The notes under the pieces: model-generated
The model's database searches: none
The model's input: only the letters and a program-made list of their open reading frames with translations
Told to the model about the DNA's origin: nothing
Shown here: positions 44,046 through 52,031 of the stretch, piece after piece
Layout of the letters: each line of letters starts with the position of its first letter
Numbering within the stretch: the stretch's first letter is position 1
Assembly: GCA_964500675.1 (NCBI GenBank)
Contig: CAZCNY010000006.1
Span: 62,001 to 126,000, forward strand
Length of the DNA stretch: 64,000 bases
Direction of reading: 5' to 3'
From: CAMLJR01 sp964500675
GTDB lineage: Bacteria > Pseudomonadota > Gammaproteobacteria > Pseudomonadales > CAMLJR01
Program-made: the position numbers and the translations under genes

Positions 44046-45392
44046 ATGTTGAATTGGGACGAATATAATTCCGAAGACACAATTCCAGCTGCAGTAAAAA
44101 TCAACACGCTTGTCGAACAAGCGGAACCTACTGCGCCTGCTCAACAACCGCAACTGGTCCAATCGCAACGCGTGGCGGAGCCTGCGCCTGTTTACGCCGA
44201 CAATGCCGCGATCGAAAAAGTAAACGCAGCAGCTCAAGCACAAGTTGCAGCGTCTACAGAAAATTCTGAACACCACGAGCCGACGATCGCCGATGCCGAT
44301 ATCGCTGCGCGCGCACATGCCACCGTCGAGAAATTCGATGAAAAACCCGGCCTCGATGAAGTCGAAATGGGCGCTGCGCGTTTGCAGGTCGACGATAAGC
44401 GCATGATCAACTGCCGCGCCGATCTCAACCAACTGGTGCCGTTCAAATACGATTGGGCCTGGCAGAAATATCTCGACGGTTGCGCGAACCACTGGATGCC
44501 GCAGGAAGTGAACATGACCGCCGATGTCGCCACGTGGCGCAGCGCCGACGGCCTCACCGAAGACGAACGCCGCATCGTGATGCGCTCGCTCGGTTATTTC
44601 TCGACAGCCGACAGCCTCGTCGCCAACAATCTCGTGCTCGCCATCTATCGTCACATTACCAACCCCGAATGCCGCCAATATTTATTGCGTCAGGCGTTCG
44701 AGGAAGCGATCCACACGCACGCGTATCAATACTGCGTCGAATCGCTCGGCATGGATGAAGGCGAAGTGTTCAATATGTATCGCGAAATTCCGTCGGTGGC
44801 GAAAAAAGCCGCGTGGAGTTTAAGCCACACGCACGCACTGAGCGATCCGAACTTCAAAACCGGCACCTTTGAAACCGATCAAGAATTGCTGCGCAACCTG
44901 ATCGGCTTCTACGGCGTCACCGAAGGCATTTTCTTCTACTGCGGCTTCACGCAAATTCTGTCGATGGGTCGGCGCAACAAAATGACCGGTGTCGCCGAGC
45001 AGTTCCAATACATTCTGCGCGACGAATCGATGCATTTGAATTTTGGTATCGACGTGATCAATCAGATCAAATTGGAAAACCCGCATCTGTGGACGGAAGA
45101 TTTCCAGCGCGAAGCCGTGCAGATGATCGTCGAGGGCACCGAGCTCGAAGTGCAATACGCGCGCGACAGCATGCCGCGCGGCGTGCTCGGCATGAACGCG
45201 GCGATGATGGAAGAATATTTACATTTCATCGCCAACCGCCGCCTCAACCAGCTCGGATTGCCCGAGCAATTTCCCGGCGCGCAAAACCCGTTCCCATGGA
45301 TGAGCGAAATCATGGATCTGCGCAAGGAGAAAAATTTCTTCGAAACGCGCGTCACGGAGTATCAAACCGGCGGCGCGTTGAGCTGGGAGTAA
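44046..45392 (+). CDS. nrdB: class Ia ribonucleoside-diphosphate reductase, beta subunit
   Basis: 448 residues. The first 100 residues are an Ala/Glu/Gln-rich, low-complexity extension absent from the 376-residue E. coli protein; the ferritin-like core starts near RADLNQLVPFKYDW. Di-iron ligands are visible in LTEDERRIVMRSLGYF, RQAFEEAIHTHAYQY and LRDESMHLNFGID. The C-terminal region after WMSEIMDLRKEKNFFE ends ALSWE, the tail that docks on NrdA. NrdB holds the tyrosyl radical cofactor. A four-residue-rich acidic linker may only affect complex dynamics. Confidence 0.95.
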   Translation: MLNWDEYNSEDTIPAAVKINTLVEQAEPTAPAQQPQLVQSQRVAEPAPVYADNAAIEKVNAAAQAQVAASTENSEHHEPTIADADIAARAHATVEKFDEKPGLDEVEMGAARLQVDDKRMINCRADLNQLVPFKYDWAWQKYLDGCANHWMPQEVNMTADVATWRSADGLTEDERRIVMRSLGYFSTADSLVANNLVLAIYRHITNPECRQYLLRQAFEEAIHTHAYQYCVESLGMDEGEVFNMYREIPSVAKKAAWSLSHTHALSDPNFKTGTFETDQELLRNLIGFYGVTEGIFFYCGFTQILSMGRRNKMTGVAEQFQYILRDESMHLNFGIDVINQIKLENPHLWTEDFQREAVQMIVEGTELEVQYARDSMPRGVLGMNAAMMEEYLHFIANRRLNQLGLPEQFPGAQNPFPWMSEIMDLRKEKNFFETRVTEYQTGGALSWE

Positions 45393-45415
45393 AAAACCAT
45401 TCTGGGGGAAACTGT

Positions 45416-45634
45416 ATGGAAAGCAGCAAAGATGAGAAGCAGTTACCAATTGACCCGGAAACTATTCTCTTCACGCTCGATCAATTAAGCCAGACGGTCG
45501 ACGTGATGAATAAAGTCATCTCGCGTCTGCGCGGTTATGTGATGCAAAACGCGGCAGCGCAACGTCAAGGTGAATTAGACTTCAACAAACCAGCCCCGCA
45601 ACCGGGAAAGGTTGGCCCCTCAGGATTGCACTGA
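45416..45634 (+). CDS. small hypothetical protein downstream of nrdB
   Basis: 72 residues from the ATG at 45416, which has GGGGGAA seven bases upstream. The central part (ILFTLDQLSQTVDVMNKVIS) is predicted amphipathic helix; the tail QGELDFNKPAPQPGK is Pro-rich and disordered. No family recognised. It is 23 bases after nrdB and its stop precedes the next start by one base, so it is probably co-transcribed with nrdAB. Confidence 0.75.
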   Translation: MESSKDEKQLPIDPETILFTLDQLSQTVDVMNKVISRLRGYVMQNAAAQRQGELDFNKPAPQPGKVGPSGLH

Positions 45635-45635
45635 C

Positions 45636-45890
45636 ATGATCGATAACAATGTGGAAGTTACCCGGGTTTCGAGCCGCGGCATCTGGCTCAAGGCGCACGA
45701 TCAAAAATACTTTCTCTCCTATTACGACTTTCCGTGGTTTAAAAACAAACCGATGCAGGCAGTGCTGCATGTCGAAGAGTCCTCACCCGGGGAGTTTTTT
45801 TGGCCGGAAATTAATGTGAATCTCGGTGTAGCGACGCTTGAGTCGCCGCATCGTCACCCACCGCAACAGCGCGCCTTGGTCAAAGCGTAA
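45636..45890 (+). CDS. DUF2442 domain-containing protein
   Basis: 84 residues from the ATG at 45636. VEVTRVSSRGIWLKAHDQKYFLSY and PWFKNKPMQAVLHV, followed by FFWPEINVNLGV, form the compact beta-rich DUF2442 fold, a family of unknown function often found beside small toxin or stress genes. The first string is given only in part: residues 5-28. The start lies one base after the preceding stop, implying co-translation. Confidence 0.82.
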   Translation: MIDNNVEVTRVSSRGIWLKAHDQKYFLSYYDFPWFKNKPMQAVLHVEESSPGEFFWPEINVNLGVATLESPHRHPPQQRALVKA

Positions 45891-45978
45891 ATCGAACCGT
45901 GGCTGCATAATCTACGGCACCGCAATTAGCTGGTGAATACCCGCGGCGCGGCGTAAGATGCGCCCAACCTTGCGCAAT

Positions 45979-46013
45979 GATCACCTCGGTGATCGCATCG
46001 CTCAATGCGATGC
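45979..46013. other. two adjacent hairpins upstream of a methyltransferase gene
   Basis: GATCACC-TC-GGTGATC (45979-45994) is directly followed by GCATCGC-TCAAT-GCGATGC (45995-46013). Two back-to-back perfect inverted repeats in the 190-base gap after the DUF2442 gene could form a terminator-like or regulatory RNA structure; no T run follows. Confidence 0.55.
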
Positions 46014-46079
46014 GAGTCTCACCTTCCGACCTGCTCATTACCCATACGTTACGCACGCGTTCGTATCCATGAGCAGATT

Positions 46080-46772
46080 ATGTCCAGTGATCAAATCACA
46101 TCCGGCTATCAAACCAAGTTTGAAACAGTGGTGATTGGCGACAGCAATTATCGCCTTCAACTATTGCACGATCGCCAACAATATTCCGATCCGCTCGGCG
46201 CGGCCGCCGCCGCGGGCGTGCCGCCCGCGAGCTGGCCTTTGTTCGGTCAGATCTGGCCGGCCGGTATCATTCTGGCCGACTTCATCGATCGCATGGAGCA
46301 ACATTGCCTTGACGGGGTGCGCATTTTGGAAATCGGTTGCGGTCTCGGTTTAGCCAGCCTCGTCGCTTGCCGCCGCGGCGCCGACATCACCGCTTGCGAT
46401 TATCACCCGTTGGCACAACAGTTTTTAAAAAACAATGCGCAGCTGAATGGATTTCCTGAAATTCCGTTCGTGATTAGCGACTGGTCACAAGCGAATTCGC
46501 TGCTCGGCACCTTCGATTTAATTATTGGCAGCGATGTGCTTTACGAGCCGAACCAGCCCGCGCTACTGGCCGATTTCATTCATCGCCATGCGCGTATCGA
46601 CGCCGCGGCCATCATTATTGATCCGAATCGCGGCAACCAAGCAAAACTCAATCGCGCCATGCAAACCTTCGGCTACAGTTGCGTCTCCGAAAAAATCAAA
46701 ACGCCACTGGCGCTAAATCTGCAATTTACAGGACACATGCTCACCTATCGGCATGCTGGCGCGACTCGATAG
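46080..46772 (+). CDS. METTL23/NNT1-like class I methyltransferase
   Basis: 230 residues from the ATG at 46080; an upstream frame from 46005 has no signal. The motifs LFGQIWPAGIILADF, ILEIGCGLGLASLVACRRG, ITACDYHPLAQQFLKNNA, FDLIIGSDVLYEP and IIDPNRGNQA match the COG3897 family annotated as nicotinamide N-methylase/protein lysine methyltransferase. Members methylate side chains or small molecules; the target is unknown. It is 78 bases upstream of the glutathione peroxidase gene. Confidence 0.85.
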   Translation: MSSDQITSGYQTKFETVVIGDSNYRLQLLHDRQQYSDPLGAAAAAGVPPASWPLFGQIWPAGIILADFIDRMEQHCLDGVRILEIGCGLGLASLVACRRGADITACDYHPLAQQFLKNNAQLNGFPEIPFVISDWSQANSLLGTFDLIIGSDVLYEPNQPALLADFIHRHARIDAAAIIIDPNRGNQAKLNRAMQTFGYSCVSEKIKTPLALNLQFTGHMLTYRHAGATR

Positions 46773-46850
46773 ACCCACGCCCGCAGCTGGAGTATTCTTC
46801 GTTGCACGCAGCGCATTCCTACGCGCATAAATCGATCACAGGAGGCCATC

Positions 46851-47402
46851 ATGACTACTGCTTATGACTTCAACGTCACCACGATCAATGGTAAACCGAC
46901 GACGCTTGCCGATTATCGCGGCAAACTGGTGCTCATCGTGAATGTCGCCAGCAAATGCGGCTTAACACCGCAGTACGAAGGTCTCGAAAAGCTCTACGAG
47001 AAATATCGAGACAAAAATTTTGTCATTCTCGGTTTTCCGTGCAATCAATTTCGCGGTCAGGAGCCGGGCAGCGAAAGCGAAATCCAGGAATTCTGTACCA
47101 CCAACTACGGCGTGACATTTCCTCTGTTCAGCAAAATTGACGTCAACGGCCCCAATGCGCATCCGCTGTACAAATATCTGCGCGAGCAGCAACCCGGCGC
47201 GGAGCCGACACCCGCCATCATTCAAGAAAATCCGCTGTATCAATTTCTACAAACAAACCATCCGGAAAATTTGCGCGATGGCGCGATCAAATGGAATTTC
47301 ACCAAATTCCTGATTGGTCGCGATGGCCGCGTGCTCAAGCGCTTTGAACCGAATGTATTAGCGGACGAAATCGAAAAAGATATTCAAACACTGCTGCATT
47401 GA
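46851..47402 (+). CDS. glutathione peroxidase
   Basis: 183 residues, slightly longer than the usual 160-165. AGGAGG lies close before the ATG. The peroxidatic Cys is in LIVNVASKCGLTPQY, followed by the FPCNQFRGQEPG Gln-containing segment and the catalytic Trp in IKWNFTKFLIGRDG. It reduces hydroperoxides with thioredoxin or glutathione. The insert QPGAEPTPAIIQENPLYQF near residues 120-138 extends one loop relative to BtuE-type enzymes. No selenocysteine is present. Confidence 0.94.
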   Translation: MTTAYDFNVTTINGKPTTLADYRGKLVLIVNVASKCGLTPQYEGLEKLYEKYRDKNFVILGFPCNQFRGQEPGSESEIQEFCTTNYGVTFPLFSKIDVNGPNAHPLYKYLREQQPGAEPTPAIIQENPLYQFLQTNHPENLRDGAIKWNFTKFLIGRDGRVLKRFEPNVLADEIEKDIQTLLH

Positions 47403-47437
47403 GTGCGCCAGCCGCACTGAATTAACACGCACCTCAA

Positions 47438-47455
47438 AGGGCGCGCTCGCGCCCT
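47438..47455. terminator. GC-rich hairpin after the peroxidase gene
   Basis: AGGGCGCG and CGCGCCCT are exact complements separated by CT, forming a hairpin between the peroxidase stop and the next start. No T run follows, so rho-independent termination is unproven. Confidence 0.4.
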
Positions 47456-47468
47456 CACCTCAACCTCT

Positions 47469-48515
47469 ATGAACTCATCCGAAGAAATCGATAGCGCCGC
47501 GGCGATCGCACCGGACTCATTCTGGAAGCACTACGTCGCAGCGATCGCGGCGCGGCTCGATCGCATGCCGTGGTTGTTGCCGGTACTCAGTTTTAGCTGG
47601 GGCTGGCTCGGTTTCGCGATGGTGCGACGCGGTGAAGAATTCGCGCGCACCTTGGCCGTTCTCGCCTTTATCGGCTGGCCATGGCTTTTGATCGAGCCAT
47701 TCATTCGCAGATACCTCGAAAAACTCACTCCCGGCAAACTGACCAAACTCGCGATTGACTTCATCACGCAATCATTGCAGCAGCAATTATTATTTTTTTC
47801 GCTGCCGTTTATTCTCGGTGCCACGCAATTCGAAATCGGGCAATTGCTGTTTGCGGCAACGGTGATCGGCGCCGCTTTGATCGGCACGATCGATCCGATT
47901 TACAACCGCTTCATCGCGCGGCGCCCGCTCATCAAATTAATTTTTCATGCCTACTGCAGCTGGCTCGCCGCGCTCGTGGTATTGCCGATGGTGGTGCATC
48001 TGCCGCTTGAACGCGCGCTGCCCGCAGCGCTTATCTTTGTCATCGCGTGGTTCGCGATAACATTGCGCCGCACGCTGCGCGCGCTCGCCACACCGCGGCA
48101 ACGCGTGCTCTGGCTTCTGCTCTGCATCGGCATTCCGGGTGCGATTTGGTTTGCGCGCGACGAAATTCCCGCAGCCGGACTTTCCGCACGCGATGCCTGC
48201 ATCACGCAAAGCATCGACGATCTCGCGCCGGGTGCACCCGTCACTACGCTGAACAGCTTGGACTTGCAGCGCGGCGTCATCGCCTTCGTCGCCATTCAAG
48301 CGCCGATGGGACTTGCACAAGCACTCGTGTTCGAGTGGCGCCACAACGGTTCCGCCGAGAAAATCGGCGCCGAAATTCGCGGCGGAAGTCATTCGGGCTA
48401 TCGCACCTGGTCGCGCAAAATGAATTTTCCCAGCGATGCGCAAGGGCGGTGGATTGTCGACGTGCGCACACCGCAGGGACAATTGCTCAAGCGCATGCGC
48501 TTTACGGTTGAGTAA
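47469..48515 (+). CDS. DUF2914 domain membrane protein
   Basis: 348 residues. Residues about 30-235 are hydrophobic with six or more membrane segments (for example LLPVLSFSWGWLGFAM and VLWLLLCIGIPGAIWF). The C-terminal 95 residues are soluble and contain the DUF2914 pattern: FVAIQAPMGLAQALVFEWRH, GSHSGYRTWSRKMNFP and GRWIVDVRTPQGQLL. The DUF is thought to be a periplasmic or ligand-binding beta-sandwich. Function unknown. It stands 66 bases after the peroxidase gene on the same strand. Confidence 0.83.
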   Translation: MNSSEEIDSAAAIAPDSFWKHYVAAIAARLDRMPWLLPVLSFSWGWLGFAMVRRGEEFARTLAVLAFIGWPWLLIEPFIRRYLEKLTPGKLTKLAIDFITQSLQQQLLFFSLPFILGATQFEIGQLLFAATVIGAALIGTIDPIYNRFIARRPLIKLIFHAYCSWLAALVVLPMVVHLPLERALPAALIFVIAWFAITLRRTLRALATPRQRVLWLLLCIGIPGAIWFARDEIPAAGLSARDACITQSIDDLAPGAPVTTLNSLDLQRGVIAFVAIQAPMGLAQALVFEWRHNGSAEKIGAEIRGGSHSGYRTWSRKMNFPSDAQGRWIVDVRTPQGQLLKRMRFTVE

Positions 48516-48702
48516 GCGCTTTGGTGTGAAAAATTTTGGGTATCCGAAATGCACGGTTGAATTCGGGTTTCGTTGGCAAAATCTTGGCGCGTCCGAAGCC
48601 GCTGAAAATATCATAAACTTGATAGCGGTCGCTCACGAATGGCACACTTGAGAATCGCGGACATTCACAGCTCATTATTCTCATCTGGCTCTAACGCCCG
48701 CT

Positions 48703-48724
48703 CCTGGCCGATTTCCGCCAGGAA
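48703..48724. terminator. hairpin between convergent DUF2914 and metallophosphoesterase genes
   Basis: TCCTGGC and GCCAGGA (7 bp, 8-base loop) lie in the 261-base convergent gap. It is a plausible shared 3'-end structure, but it lacks a T run on either strand. Confidence 0.4.
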
Positions 48725-48776
48725 GGAATTAACCTAAATTTACACTGCCGTCAATATCGATTTGAATTTCTACAAT

Positions 48777-50018
48777 TTAAAGTACCGGCCAGCGCACGCT
48801 GCCATCCTCGCCGATAAATTGCTCGGTGATATTTGCGTCGCTCAACACTACCTTCATGTACCCATTCAATACGCGCTGCGGATAATTTTTATCGCCGGCT
48901 AATTGCGCTTCATACCACGCGACATTGGGATTCCCTTTTAATTGCGTGGCGTCGCCGTAGGGGATAGAGCCGTGGCCGACACAGCGACCGTGCAAACCGT
49001 CGCGCATCGCGTAGCAAATGGCATTGTGCAGATGGCCCCAGTACCAATACGCGGGAATTGCGCCGAGCGCTTGCACAACTTGATCGTAAAGCGCTGTCGT
49101 TTTCTTGCCGTCGATGTCGTAGGCCTGGCCGTGGCTCAACACGATCACCGATTTATTTTTGGGCAGCGTGCGCAGCCAATCGAGTTGCGGCTGATTTAAA
49201 TTGCCGTCCATGTACAAATTGAGCGGGTCGGATGCATAGGCGCTATCCAAACCGATAATCAGCCAACGATCGTTCTGCAGCGCAAAATAACTGGTGTTCT
49301 GCTGCAACGAAAAATCGTTTTGCAACGCGGTGAAATACGGCTTTGCGCCGCTGTACATTTCGTGATTCGAATTGAGCGTGAATGCGCCTAATTTCCCGCG
49401 CGGCCAATCGCGCAGAATTTTTTTCTCTTCCGCTTTCGTGCCCGCGTAATACACATCGCCTAGGTGGATCGTGTAGTCGGGAGCCGCTTTTTTAATAACG
49501 TCGGTAACGCGTGTCGCCGGTGCGTTTTGCTCGAACGAACCCGTACCCCAGTCGCCGGCGATCGCGAGCGTTACCTCGTTTGGAATTGTGATGAGTGCCG
49601 GCGTCGTAGCAAAATGCGCGGGTTCGTCGAGATTTTCCAGCCACGCTACGAGCGCTTCGGTCCAGCGGAAATCCAATAGTTCCCATTGCCGGCAACCCAA
49701 TAAACTGCCGTCGGGTAATACGCACGTCGGCAATTCTTCGGGCGTTTTCGGCAGCGCTTTGCGATTGCCGAGTTGATTGAGCAACTCCAATCCGTGCGAC
49801 AACTCCCACGGCACACGCGTTTCCGGTACGGGGCCGCCATTCAGTACTTGCTGCGCCTGCTCGTGGGCCTGTTCGAGCATTTCGATGATCGCTTGGTATC
49901 GGTGCGGATCGAGCTTCTTCTCCATTTTTGCGAGAGCCGCTTTTAAACGCCCTCGCCATCCCAACCATGCATTTCTCAGCCTGAAAAAAATATCTTCGAT
50001 AAACGCAAGAATATCCAT
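48777..50018 (-). CDS. metallophosphoesterase
   Basis: 413 residues from the ATG at 50016-50018, with GAGGAA upstream; a longer frame to 50057 crosses the upstream tandem repeats and is unlikely. After a 140-residue helical, charged N-terminal part (coiled-coil-like MEKKLDPHRYQAIIEMLEQA region), the calcineurin-like domain shows GDWGTG, HLGDVYYAG, the altered NSNHEMY (usual GNHE), VIVLSHGQ and WGHLHNAI metal-site blocks. No signal peptide is evident, so it is probably cytoplasmic. It is the last gene of a minus-strand set with the di-haem cytochrome and GMC fusion; substrate unknown. Confidence 0.86.
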   Translation of the reverse strand: MDILAFIEDIFFRLRNAWLGWRGRLKAALAKMEKKLDPHRYQAIIEMLEQAHEQAQQVLNGGPVPETRVPWELSHGLELLNQLGNRKALPKTPEELPTCVLPDGSLLGCRQWELLDFRWTEALVAWLENLDEPAHFATTPALITIPNEVTLAIAGDWGTGSFEQNAPATRVTDVIKKAAPDYTIHLGDVYYAGTKAEEKKILRDWPRGKLGAFTLNSNHEMYSGAKPYFTALQNDFSLQQNTSYFALQNDRWLIIGLDSAYASDPLNLYMDGNLNQPQLDWLRTLPKNKSVIVLSHGQAYDIDGKKTTALYDQVVQALGAIPAYWYWGHLHNAICYAMRDGLHGRCVGHGSIPYGDATQLKGNPNVAWYEAQLAGDKNYPQRVLNGYMKVVLSDANITEQFIGEDGSVRWPVL

Positions 50019-50031
50019 GGTCCGCTTCCTC

Positions 50032-50088
50032 GTTGCACCAACGTATAATGGTTGCACCCATGTAAAATGGCTGCATCAATGTAAAATG
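50032..50088. repeat. three tandem 19-bp units upstream of the metallophosphoesterase gene
   Basis: Units 50032-50050, 50051-50069 and 50070-50088 each follow G(T/C)TGCA(C/T)C followed by ATGTAAAATG or ACGTATAATG. They fill the 79-base gap between the cytochrome stop and the next start and each contains a TATAAT-like or TAAAAT-like core on the plus strand. Confidence 0.9.
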
Positions 50089-50097
50089 ACGCCGCGA

Positions 50098-51963
50098 TTA
50101 AAGCGTTTTCATGTATTCGATGAGATCCCACTTCTCGTCGTCCGACAATTGCGTGCCGTACAGATGGCCGCTGTTGTGATTGCCGGGCAAGCGCGTATCA
50201 AACTTGAAATATTGTGGTTCCTGCATATCCGGCCCAGCGCTGATAAATCCGACTTTCACCTGATCGATCACATTCGAGCCGCGATAAAACACCGCCGGAC
50301 GCTGTTCCGGCACCTGTAATAAATCCCACAGCGTCGGCACCGACCCGTTATGCAAATACGGCGCGCGCAGCCAGATACCATCGGTCGGCGTGTTGCTATA
50401 ACTTTGCGTTTTTCGGTACGCCTCGAAATCGAACGGCGGGGTTTTGAATTGGTGAAATTTATCGACCAACCCAATCGTAAAGGAATTCACGCGATGCGGA
50501 TCGGTACCGAGCGTATCGATATCGACGGTGACCTGACCCGTCGCGGCTTGACCGAAATCGTGACACGCCGCGCAATGTTGATCCCATAATATTTTGCCGT
50601 GCGCGGACTTTTGCGCATCGATCGCGAATGGCCATTGCGGCGGCTTATGCGTCAACAGCCAATCGGTAACGCGCTTGAAATTGTCGGGTATCACCGATTG
50701 CGGTGTCGCGCCGACCGCCATCGCCGCGGCGTAATTGCGCTCGCGAATTTTATTGTTGTTGCCATCCCAATGCAGATACAGCGACTCGCGCGGTTTCTGA
50801 TTCCAGATTTGCGGCAGATCGACGGTGCCGATGGTCGAATCGTCGGGAAAGCCGAACACAGCCATTTTTGTCGGGTTGAACGTATCGGTTCGGCCGGGGC
50901 CTTGTAAGGGCCGCAATTTTTGCCACGCATACAATTTTTGCTGACGCGCGAAGCCGCGCTGCGCGATCGGAATAATCGCGAAGCGATAATACAAACGCTC
51001 GATAAAACCGAGCTTGAATTTTTTATCGATCGCCGCGATTACGTTGCCCGCGGTGAAATTCGGACTCGCCGCGCAGTTGTACGCGAACCACTGAAACGCC
51101 TCGAGATCGAGCTGCGACGCCGGCGCCGTTGGCACAGGTATCGATTCGTCGCCTGCGCTCTTGCGATAACTGCCGGTATGGCAGAACGCACAATTCGGCT
51201 CGATGGTCGGATAACCGATCTGGCGTCGCGCCATACCGATCGGCACGTCCTTGCCTTTTTCGAAAATAAAACCGAATCCCGCCCAACCATCTTTAGGAAA
51301 TTTATCGGGACAGATTTCCGGCAGCACGGCGAAAATGTAATACGGAATGCGCGCTTCGGTGCCGAGTCCGATCGGCGCATATTTGAAATGATCTTCATCC
51401 GACGCGAACGCGGGTTGCGGAATCTCGCGAAACAAATTCACCCACGTTTCGTAGCTGACAAAAGCGATCAGCAGCGCGATCGCGATGAATACCGCGCAAA
51501 ATTTTACGCTGGAAAAGCACACGACGATGCCGCGCCACAGCGCGGCTAAACCGGCCATAAGCAACGGCAGCGGACGATTCTCGGGTGCGCAACCCAAGTA
51601 CAGCAGCGCTCCCAGAACGATGAACATCGCACCATCGCAATACGCCATCGGCACGAATACCGATGCGTACACACTGGTGCGAACGAGATAAACCCAAAAC
51701 ACCACCGCGATCAGTCGCGATAATACGCACAACCACGAATGCACAGGAAAACGCGGCGCATTAAAACCCGACGGCAGGTAAAACAGACTGATACCGAGCA
51801 ACAACATGCCGGCGTTGCCGAGCCAGGGATCGGCTGGGTTCGGCGGCAAACCGAGATTTGCAATGAGAAAATCCGGCGCAACCAATGCGGGAATCGCAAA
51901 CGTCAAATTGATTGCGATGCCGACCCAAATGAAAAACTGATACCAACGAATGAATTTCGTCAT
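50098..51963 (-). CDS. membrane-anchored di-haem cytochrome c (possible RoxA/MauG-like)
   Basis: 621 residues. Residues about 1-175 form five or so membrane helices with AYCDGAMFIVLGALLYLG. The rest is a large extracytoplasmic domain with two haem c sites, CAFCH (His262) and CAACH (His468). Other marks are PSQ-type peptides around LHWDGNNNKIRERNYAAAM and ending LIEYMKTL, as in cytochromes that follow GMC oxidoreductase genes. Di-haem proteins of this size include RoxA-type oxygenases and MauG-like peroxidases, but a simple electron acceptor is also possible. GAGGGG precedes the ATG. It lies 68 bases downstream of the GMC fusion gene. Confidence 0.83.
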   Translation of the reverse strand: MTKFIRWYQFFIWVGIAINLTFAIPALVAPDFLIANLGLPPNPADPWLGNAGMLLLGISLFYLPSGFNAPRFPVHSWLCVLSRLIAVVFWVYLVRTSVYASVFVPMAYCDGAMFIVLGALLYLGCAPENRPLPLLMAGLAALWRGIVVCFSSVKFCAVFIAIALLIAFVSYETWVNLFREIPQPAFASDEDHFKYAPIGLGTEARIPYYIFAVLPEICPDKFPKDGWAGFGFIFEKGKDVPIGMARRQIGYPTIEPNCAFCHTGSYRKSAGDESIPVPTAPASQLDLEAFQWFAYNCAASPNFTAGNVIAAIDKKFKLGFIERLYYRFAIIPIAQRGFARQQKLYAWQKLRPLQGPGRTDTFNPTKMAVFGFPDDSTIGTVDLPQIWNQKPRESLYLHWDGNNNKIRERNYAAAMAVGATPQSVIPDNFKRVTDWLLTHKPPQWPFAIDAQKSAHGKILWDQHCAACHDFGQAATGQVTVDIDTLGTDPHRVNSFTIGLVDKFHQFKTPPFDFEAYRKTQSYSNTPTDGIWLRAPYLHNGSVPTLWDLLQVPEQRPAVFYRGSNVIDQVKVGFISAGPDMQEPQYFKFDTRLPGNHNSGHLYGTQLSDDEKWDLIEYMKTL

Positions 51964-52031
51964 GCTACCCCTCTATTGTTATGATCCGTGTTTTTTTGCG
52001 ATTCAAATGCTGTCGATGACTTAACGGTGAG

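Noticed and set aside
43914..44678. 254-codon minus-strand frame
   Set aside because: Opposite nrdB and the nrdA end; no motif and no start signal.
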